From positions 1 through 34,483 of the IMG/VR virus record IMGVR_UViG_3300017517_000002: DNA of 34,483 bases; one strand, 5' to 3'. The first letter of the stretch is position 1. Each line of letters opens with the position of its first letter. Position numbers and translations under genes: made by a program. This stretch comes from a virus. The notes under the pieces were generated by a model. The model ran no database searches and was not told where the DNA came from. It saw nothing but the letters and a program-made list of their open reading frames with translations. Of this stretch, positions 29,367 through 34,483 are shown one piece after another.

Positions 29367-30235
29367 GATTGCACCCTGATGAGAGCCAACGTGGGTGCGT
29401 CCTCCACGTCAGTCCGTCCAGCAATCCGTTGCACCCTAAACGCCTGTGAGCCATCTGGCACCACACTAAACGAACCCATGTTAAATAATCCCTGAAAGTC
29501 AAGTTGCAACGCTGTCCGTCTAAGTCGTGGTGCTATCATATCCTTTGCAACTATCTCTGCTTTGGCTGGTCCATCCTCAACAAATTGAAACTGAATGTCA
29601 AACGCATCATACGCAGTTTTTTGATGGTCGGTATAGTTTGGCAGGTCTTGTGGTACCTGTCGAATGGTTGAATTTGGCCGTCCAACAACACGGGTGATAG
29701 TGATATCCTCAAACAGTGACACACTTTGGCTTGTGTTCTTTAACACCAATGGTCCACTGCCGCTCTCAGTCGGTGTCTGTGCAACTTGCCGTGGTGACCC
29801 ACGCACATCCCCAACAGCCGTCAGGGTTAGCTCCACGCCCACGACATTGCGTCTGCCAGGTGCATATGTAAGTTGCAACGCGCGTTGTTGCTCTGCTGCC
29901 GGACACACTGTCTGCTCAGTCACGGGATATGCGCCAGACAGATTGTTGCCTGACAATTGCAGGGTAAGCTCTTCACCACCACCTGTCTGACTGCGAATCA
30001 TATCTGCCAGCAAGATTGCATCATCATATGCTGTCGGTCCCACAAGTTGACTGACAATCCGATATTGCTCAAGTCGTGAGCGCTGGTCTTGAAACCGTGG
30101 TTGCAACTCACCGTTCTGATAAAGATTGAGCGTTGGCTTTCCAAAGTCAACAGAAAACAACGGACTGCCTGATTCCTCTAACACTGGAAAGGTCAGCGTG
30201 TCACCACGTGCCTTGTGATTAAGTGTGACCTCCAT
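29363..30235 (-). CDS. Distal tail protein (Dit-like)
   Basis: 290 residues, starting MEVTLNHKARGDTLTFPVLE, beta-rich throughout with 'YRIVSQLVGPTAYDDAILLA' and 'RRNVVGVELTLTAVGDVRGS'. The order tape measure, then this gene, then large hub protein is the siphovirus pattern in which the second gene is the distal tail protein connecting tube and tip. No decisive motif was seen, so position is the main evidence. The upstream stop and this start share bases (TAATG). Confidence 0.65.
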   Translation of the reverse strand: MEVTLNHKARGDTLTFPVLEESGSPLFSVDFGKPTLNLYQNGELQPRFQDQRSRLEQYRIVSQLVGPTAYDDAILLADMIRSQTGGGEELTLQLSGNNLSGAYPVTEQTVCPAAEQQRALQLTYAPGRRNVVGVELTLTAVGDVRGSPRQVAQTPTESGSGPLVLKNTSQSVSLFEDITITRVVGRPNSTIRQVPQDLPNYTDHQKTAYDAFDIQFQFVEDGPAKAEIVAKDMIAPRLRRTALQLDFQGLFNMGSFSVVPDGSQAFRVQRIAGRTDVEDAPTLALIRVQS

Positions 30236-31323
30236 TATCCACCACGCCTGGTTGCATTGTCTTTTCTGAACCTGCCTTGGTTGTCCTCAACTGACATGCC
30301 GTCTAAGAAGATATCCTGCGCATCTGACCCAAGAGAACCAAGGAAACTCCCACCTCCACCTCCACCACCACCACCGCCTGACTCACCGCTCAAAGCAGCA
30401 GCAGCATCATCAACCACGTCACCGACAGTCACACCGCCAGCAATCTCCACGCCACCAATCAACCCTTGCAGGTCACTCAGCCGTGACTTAATCCCGTCAA
30501 CAAACATGCCAATCACATCCTTGCCCCATTGCTTTGCATCGTCAACAAAGTCATCAAACGCTGACAGACCATTCTCTATCTCGTCAACAATTCCACCAAC
30601 AAGCGCTTTAGCGCTTTCAACCGTGGACTGATATGCATTGTCTATCCCGGTGATAATCCCGGCAATCATATCCTTACCATAATCAATTGCATTGCCAATA
30701 AAGTCCTCAATTGCAGTTTGCAATGGCACCAGGAATGCGTTAGCCTCCTCCTCAAAGTTGTGTGCTGCCTCACTAAATGAATCAATGAATGCTGCAATCT
30801 CGTCTTGGAAGTTGGCAATCAACAATATCAACGCAATCACTGCTCCAGCTATTATTAGTGGCAATGCCGCAATGGAAAGGCTTGTTAATGCTATTGCAGC
30901 AGCAAACGCAATCACAACTGCACTTGCTGTAAGAATGATAGAGACAATGGTGGCAAATGCACCTTCTGCATCGTAGATTATCCCAGCCAAGTCTAATAGC
31001 ACATCTGTGAGCGGTGTCAAGGCTGGTCGCAACACCTTGTCAACCTGGAACGTCACCGCATCTATCACTGCACCAAATGCGCCAAACACCTCACCCACCA
31101 CTGGCACCTGCGTCAGCAAGCCACCAATAGCCAAGGCCAACCCTGCCAACACTGTTGAGATAACGCCAGAAAAGCCACGGAGGAACTCTCCAAATGCAGC
31201 AGTTTGGTCAGCCATAGCCTCAACAGTGTTCTTGATTTTGTCCTCTAACACCTCCAACTCACTTTGTGTGTTCTCCACACCTTCTGGCTTGGCGCGCACC
31301 ACAACCTCTGCAACGTCAACCAT
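30235..31323 (-). CDS. Tape measure protein (short)
   Basis: 362 residues, starting MVDVAEVVVRAKPEGVENTQ, a common tape-measure opening. It has a helical/coiled N-terminus, then hydrophobic spans typical of tape measures ('GVISTVLAGLALAIGGLL', 'IVSIILTASAVVIAFAAAIA', 'LPLIIAGAVIALILLIANFQ'), then helical segments. A run of ten Gly lies near residue 325 (GES then Gly10 then SFLG). Length sets tail length, so a short tail is expected. Gly-rich hinge before the C-terminus may separate a cleaved tail-tip part. Confidence 0.85.
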   Translation of the reverse strand: MVDVAEVVVRAKPEGVENTQSELEVLEDKIKNTVEAMADQTAAFGEFLRGFSGVISTVLAGLALAIGGLLTQVPVVGEVFGAFGAVIDAVTFQVDKVLRPALTPLTDVLLDLAGIIYDAEGAFATIVSIILTASAVVIAFAAAIALTSLSIAALPLIIAGAVIALILLIANFQDEIAAFIDSFSEAAHNFEEEANAFLVPLQTAIEDFIGNAIDYGKDMIAGIITGIDNAYQSTVESAKALVGGIVDEIENGLSAFDDFVDDAKQWGKDVIGMFVDGIKSRLSDLQGLIGGVEIAGGVTVGDVVDDAAAALSGESGGGGGGGGGGSFLGSLGSDAQDIFLDGMSVEDNQGRFRKDNATRRGG

Positions 31324-31399
31324 CTACAGCCTCATAAAAAAGGTGGGACACTCTCATACCGGCTTGTTGCCACGGCATGGACAAAACCGTTCTGCCTTT

Positions 31400-31543
31400 T
31401 CAACGCTTGCTGTAAACTTGCTTATACAGCTTGACCCAAAAGTCAGTATACAAGTCCCAGACTGACATGGCACACAACATTGCAACCTCACGCTCTGTGT
31501 CTGTCCAGTTCAGCACCTCACGAGGACGGTTGCCTGTCATCAT
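31400..31543 (-). CDS. Tail assembly chaperone, second frame (T-like)
   Basis: An open frame (+1 relative to the gene at 31518, equivalently -2) running from about 31615 to TGA 31400. A separate start at ATG 31543 would give 47 residues: MMTGNRPREVLNWTDTEREV then AMLCAMSVWDLYTDFWVKLY. The 'GNRPREVLNWTDTEREVAML' pattern resembles T-type tail chaperone ends, and the frame lies exactly between the G-like gene and the tape measure. It is probably made as a fusion by frameshifting, of about 215 residues. Confidence 0.65.
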   Translation of the reverse strand: MMTGNRPREVLNWTDTEREVAMLCAMSVWDLYTDFWVKLYKQVYSKR

Positions 31544-32048
31544 GCACGTCAGACCTAAACCCGTCGCTGTGTCGCTCGCCCGGAAAGGATTGAGGTGCGC
31601 GCTGCTCCATGTTATCTAATGCTGGTCGCAACACACGCTCACTGGCAATCATAATCACATTGGTGCCATGCTCCGCATAGTAGGCTTGCCAGAAGTCATT
31701 TATGCGTGTTGTTTCCTCCCATGTCACACCACTGGTTCGGACAACCTCTGTTATCTCAGCCAGGCTATCAAGCAGTGCATGAAAGTCCGGTATCTCATCG
31801 TTCTGCTCTGCTTCTGCAAGTCCACGCACAGTGTCGAATGTGTTGCCAGGAAACCACGCCTTTACCCTTAGGTCAACATCACCAAGCTGCACCCACTCTG
31901 TCTGACCATGCTCAAACTCTTCGTCATTCTTCACAGCCTCCAGCAACGCCTGCTTTTCTGCATCCTCGTCAGCTGCTATCTCTTCAGCATCTGCAATGAG
32001 TTCTTCACGATGCGCCTCAGGGTCAATGTCAGGTTCGTTTAACTCCAT
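31518..32048 (-). CDS. Tail assembly chaperone, first frame (G-like)
   Basis: 176 residues, starting MELNEPDIDPEAHREELIAD. Acidic helical N-terminus, then 'TEWVQLGDVDLRVKAWFPGN' and 'TWEETTRINDFWQAYYAEHG', the pattern of small tail chaperones. It lies between tail tube and tape measure. Its last ~20 residues (ERHSDGFRSDVHDDRQPSS) look unlike protein and overlap the T-like frame. CAATCCTTTCCGGGCGAG at 31575-31592 includes GGGCGA, part of the Mu -2 slip site, and is a candidate shift site. Confidence 0.75.
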   Translation of the reverse strand: MELNEPDIDPEAHREELIADAEEIAADEDAEKQALLEAVKNDEEFEHGQTEWVQLGDVDLRVKAWFPGNTFDTVRGLAEAEQNDEIPDFHALLDSLAEITEVVRTSGVTWEETTRINDFWQAYYAEHGTNVIMIASERVLRPALDNMEQRAPQSFPGERHSDGFRSDVHDDRQPSS

Positions 32049-32061
32049 AAAACTCTATTAT

Positions 32062-32535
32062 TCAGGCTGTCACATCAAACTTGCTCAACGTCGCACCATC
32101 AGCCTCTATGTCAAATGTCCCATATTCACTTGTGGTTAAGTCAAAGATTGGGAATGACTCTGGGAATGGGATATTATCCACGGTTAGCTCAACGACTTTC
32201 GTGCTACCACGCTCGCCACCGTTGAATGTGCCACTGAGTGATAGCTCTGGCAACTCACTCCTGTCCTCTATCACCGACGTCGCACCCGTCGCTGGTGTGC
32301 CAAACACTTGCGTCACTATGTCGTGGTCAAACCGCGCCTGTGAAATTGAGACCGGAAACCGCATGCTTTCGTGATAGTGCGCTTCGCGAAAAATTGAATC
32401 ACCACTTTCTAACTCAACGATGGAGGAACTAATGCTGACTGTCACATTCTGGACCGCAGCCACGGCAAACGTCGTGCCGTTAATGGTCCAGTCCAGCGTG
32501 GTGGTATTCTGCAGGTGGAATGCGTCTTGGCTCAT
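32062..32535 (-). CDS. Major tail tube protein
   Basis: 157 residues, all-beta: 'LDWTINGTTFAVAAVQNVTV', 'SIVELESGDSIFREAHYHES', 'ARFDHDIVTQVFGT', then 'STKVVELTVDNIPFPESF' and a C-terminal 'TFDIEADGATLSKFDVTA'. This beta-sandwich/insertion layout and its place directly before the chaperones and tape measure fit a tail tube subunit. No other tube candidate is present. Confidence 0.75.
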   Translation of the reverse strand: MSQDAFHLQNTTTLDWTINGTTFAVAAVQNVTVSISSSIVELESGDSIFREAHYHESMRFPVSISQARFDHDIVTQVFGTPATGATSVIEDRSELPELSLSGTFNGGERGSTKVVELTVDNIPFPESFPIFDLTTSEYGTFDIEADGATLSKFDVTA

Positions 32536-32566
32536 ATGACTGCTTTAGCGGCCAAGACTAAAAGCG

Positions 32567-32938
32567 TCAGTCCTTGTCGGCTTTCTGGTCAGGTAACTCT
32601 TGCAATGCTTTGACAAGCGCAAGATAATCACTCAACTCCAACCCGTTATACCCGCCAACAATCGTCACCACGGTTATCGCAATCAGGGTTGGGTCACCGC
32701 CAAGCTGCAGAGAATAAAACCCAATGCCGAAAATCCCGATATTAACAATGATGGCGCGCAGGATTTTTAGCGTTTTTAACACTGGCAATGACCCATTTCT
32801 GAGCGTAAACTTGTATTCGTCAACCGCTTTCCGTCGCACATACCACGGGCATTTTTGGTGACTCATGACCGGTGATAGGTTGATGGCATGGTTGGCTTGC
32901 GTTACTCGCTCATGTGGTGCTATGTTCTGGCGCGCCAT
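32567..32938 (-). CDS. Two-span membrane protein, possible holin (123 aa)
   Basis: 123 residues; ATG 32866 (MSHQKCPWYVRRKAVDEYKF) would give 99. Spans 'LRAIIVNIGIFGIGFYSL' and 'LIAITVVTIVGGYNGLEL' are followed by an acidic/basic C-terminus. Haloviral holins are poorly known and lysis may not use one; placement among tail genes permits it. Membrane nature is clear; function is a guess. Confidence 0.6.
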   Translation of the reverse strand: MARQNIAPHERVTQANHAINLSPVMSHQKCPWYVRRKAVDEYKFTLRNGSLPVLKTLKILRAIIVNIGIFGIGFYSLQLGGDPTLIAITVVTIVGGYNGLELSDYLALVKALQELPDQKADKD

Positions 32939-32962
32939 AAAGACTGGCGCATAGTCATGGGT

Positions 32963-33367
32963 TTAGATTATGAAGTAGTTGCTTCCATCGCTCACCGTCT
33001 CACGCGCACCAAACTGATTGCTGATATCAATAGTGCTTTGCCCGTCAATCGTTTCGGTACCGGGTGTGGCTATCACCACGGGATTTGCAGAGCTATCTAT
33101 CTTTTTGACTGTCACAGTCTCTCCATTGGCGGGTGTCGGCAATGTTACTCCAACCGAGCCACCGGATGCGTCAGCCAACACAACTTGCCCGGTGGTTGCC
33201 GTTATGTTTGACGTGACTGTGGTGACATTATGCACGGCAGCATTGAGGAACTGATTTGACTGAAAGTCAAGACTACCACTTGGTGCGTCAATATCCAACG
33301 TGCCATTATCTTCGTCAATCAAGACAAAGGGACCGCCATCTGGTCCAATCCGCAAGCGTGATACCAT
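32963..33367 (-). CDS. Fibre-related protein with shared N-terminal domain (134 aa)
   Basis: 134 residues. The first ~45 (MVSRLRIGPDGGPFVLIDED, then NGTLDIDAPSG) match the N-terminus of the repeat-bearing fibre (MPSRITLGPEGGPDV). The rest (VTLPTPANGETVTVKKID, SSANPVVIATPGTETIDG, VSDGSNYFII) is a beta domain common in phage tail fibres and decorations. It may be a second, short fibre or a decoration using the same anchor. Confidence 0.72.
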   Translation of the reverse strand: MVSRLRIGPDGGPFVLIDEDNGTLDIDAPSGSLDFQSNQFLNAAVHNVTTVTSNITATTGQVVLADASGGSVGVTLPTPANGETVTVKKIDSSANPVVIATPGTETIDGQSTIDISNQFGARETVSDGSNYFII

Positions 33368-33433
33368 GCACTAATCATCCCACTCAATTCACAAGTCAGT
33401 TATGGCTTTTGCCGAACGACTATTGACTATCGC

Positions 33434-33511
33434 TCAGTCACGACTCTTGAGCAAGCCAAGCCAAAGCAGCAATCGTACAATCGCCACCGCAACCCGCTTT
33501 TTCAGGTTCAC
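33434..33511 (-). CDS. 25-residue basic membrane peptide
   Basis: GTG 33511 to TGA 33434: MNLKKRVAVAIVRLLLWLGL then LKSRD. A positive N-terminus and one hydrophobic stretch. It fills part of the 150-bp gap; the rest of that gap (33368-33433) shows nothing clear. Chance is possible. Confidence 0.3.
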   Translation of the reverse strand: MNLKKRVAVAIVRLLLWLGLLKSRD

Positions 33512-33517
33512 AAATCG

Positions 33518-33676
33518 TTAGGGTTGTGTCGTGTCCGCCTCGCGCATCTGTTGGTATGTCTCATGGATTTGGGCCTCAACGACTGTTTGGAGGTGATTGT
33601 CTATCTCGTCCTCGTGATAGTCACGCAATTCGGAGAGCATCCCATGATGATGCTCTGAAATGTCAAGCTCAAGCAT
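33518..33676 (-). CDS. Small charged helical protein (52 aa)
   Basis: From ATG 33676 (MLELDISEHHHGMLSELRDY), 8-nt overlap with the upstream gene; ATG 33700 is also possible. Highly charged, rich in His, Glu and Gln (DEIDNHLQTVVEAQIHETYQ), probably a helix or coiled coil. It could be a fibre chaperone by position only. Confidence 0.58.
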   Translation of the reverse strand: MLELDISEHHHGMLSELRDYHEDEIDNHLQTVVEAQIHETYQQMREADTTQP

Positions 33677-33971
33677 TGACGGTTGCTTGCTCTTCACCAT
33701 CCGCAACTGAATCAACAACTCCCACGTCATATGCAAGCTGCGCTAACTCAGTCCGTTTTACCTCTATCTCACCGGCTGCGGTTGGCGTTTCAAGTGATGC
33801 CTGCACCCACACCCCACCGTCTCGCCATCGCAATGCACCCGACGCAACCTTGACTGTGCTATCCCCTTCGTTGGCATCTGTAAGCGTCTGCAACGCTGTT
33901 GATAGGTCAGCAAGGTTTGTTACTCCAACTGTGCGACTGCCCGATATCTGTATGGTAAATTCTGTGGTCAT
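33669..33971 (-). CDS. Hypothetical protein after fibre gene (100 aa)
   Basis: 100 residues, starting MTTEFTIQISGSRTVGVTNL, beta-prone with 'KVASGALRWRDGGVWVQASL'. It begins 2 nt after the fibre stop. Fibre assembly chaperones are often encoded here, so that role is possible, but no family is recognised. Confidence 0.65.
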   Translation of the reverse strand: MTTEFTIQISGSRTVGVTNLADLSTALQTLTDANEGDSTVKVASGALRWRDGGVWVQASLETPTAAGEIEVKRTELAQLAYDVGVVDSVADGEEQATVNA

Positions 33972-33973
33972 TG

Positions 33974-34483
33974 TTATAGTGTTGCGTTTTCTGTTAGTGT
34001 GCCATCTATATTCAAATTACCGTTGGTAAGGTCCATCACCATGCGCCGATTCCCATTCCGGTCGGTGATGATTAACTGGTCGTCAGTCTGTGCGTTAATC
34101 CCTGCCTGTTGCCCGATAGCGATTAATCCCGATGCCTGATTATTGCGGATTGCCGCAACACCAATCCCAATATTATCACTGCCCATCGTCGTTGGGTCAG
34201 CAAGGCCATCACCGCGTGCGGCTGCAAGCCCAGAGGCGGTCACATCGTTGCCCGTATTGTTCGCTGCGGCTCTAAACCCACTGGCGGTGACACCAAAGCC
34301 CGTATTGTTCTCTGCGGCCTGAAACCCACTGGCGGTGACATCCCCGCCCGTATTGTTCTCTGCGGCCTGAAACCCACTGGCGGTGACATCCCCGCCCGTA
34401 TTGTTCTCTGCGGCCTGAAACCCACTGGCGGTGACACCAAAGCCCGTATTGTTCGCTGCGGCTCTAAACCCACTGGCGGTGAC
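33974..34483 (-). CDS. Tail fibre/adhesin, C-terminal part (continued from 1-843)
   Basis: Frame open from the right end, continuing the VTASGF-x-AA-x-NNTG repeats (about five units at 34240-34483), then 'NIGIGVAAIRNNQASGLIAI', 'QLIITDRNGNRRMVMDL' and 'TNGNLNIDGTLTENATL' to TAA. The end is a non-repetitive beta cap, as at the tip of trimeric fibres. See the entry for 1-843. Confidence 0.75.
   Translation of the reverse strand, partial: VTASGFRAAANNTGFGVTASGFQAAENNTGGDVTASGFQAAENNTGGDVTASGFQAAENNTGFGVTASGFRAAANNTGNDVTASGLAAARGDGLADPTTMGSDNIGIGVAAIRNNQASGLIAIGQQAGINAQTDDQLIITDRNGNRRMVMDLTNGNLNIDGTLTENATL
34240..34483 (-). repeat. 48-nt in-frame tandem repeat array, right end
   Basis: Five copies of the same 48-nt unit as at 1-252; some units differ in one to four positions (for example ACCAAAGCC or ATCCCCGCC at the variable end). 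The last 18 bases are identical to bases 1-18 of the window. Confidence 0.92.

Noticed and set aside
31324-31399. A 20-codon frame (MPWQQAGMRVSHLFYEAVDG) just before the tape measure
   Set aside because: Very short, only its overlap with the tape measure start supports it.
1-34483. tRNA genes or an attachment site
   Set aside because: No cloverleaf-like sequence or tRNA 3'-end repeat was recognised by eye near the recombinase or elsewhere; a tRNA-finding program is needed to be sure.

Overview
The window looks like an essentially complete genome of a haloarchaeal tailed virus (Caudoviricetes, siphovirus-like gene order) rather than a cellular segment. The reasons are a full head-and-tail gene set (terminase, portal, MuF, prohead protease, HK97-type capsid, connectors, tail tube, chaperones, tape measure, distal tail, fibres), strongly acidic proteins, many tiny CxxC zinc and ribbon-helix-helix proteins, leaderless archaeal-type promoters and no recognisable lysin. 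Base composition is near 50% GC by eye, lower than most haloarchaea. A host resembling Haloquadratum is a reasonable inference but is not shown by the sequence. The first and last 18 bases are identical and lie in the same reading frame of one 48-nt-repeat fibre gene, so the contig is probably circular or circularly permuted, cut inside that gene.

Layout. Nearly everything is on the minus strand, so the map reads from right to left. An early/regulatory block runs from 25312 down to about 19790. It holds ribbon-helix-helix proteins, zinc-ribbon proteins, a RelE-like toxin, conserved small haloviral proteins and a possible PD-(D/E)XK nuclease. Then come a ParB-methyltransferase fusion (18488-19702), the terminase subunits (16765-18481), and an accessory island (14197-16771) with a compact tyrosine recombinase and four copies of a promoter-plus-start-codon cassette. 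The head genes follow: portal, kinase-like minor head protein, MuF, phosphoesterase, protease/scaffold, decoration protein and major capsid (14159 to 3964). Connectors and the tail terminator occupy 3918 to 1489. The fibre region runs through position 1 and continues at 34483 to 32963. Tail tube, overlapping tail-assembly chaperones, short tape measure, distal tail protein and a 986-residue tail hub or receptor protein finish at 26406.

The only plus-strand genes are five small ones (25398-26404). They diverge from the early minus-strand operon across an 85-bp intergenic region with inverted TTAAGAC boxes, which looks like the transcription switch of the virus. No DNA polymerase, helicase, primase or PCNA was recognised, so replication probably depends on the host.

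Most unusual is the portal-to-protease interval. The portal carries a C-terminal HExxH metallopeptidase-like domain. The next gene carries a kinase-like domain. Both contain the same 46-residue module, encoded by 137-bp copies about 88% identical. A MuF protein and a helix-turn-helix/calcineurin phosphoesterase follow. I interpret this as a possible set of virion-associated enzymes attached through a shared connector, an archaeal counterpart of MuF-linked effectors. That interpretation is inference.
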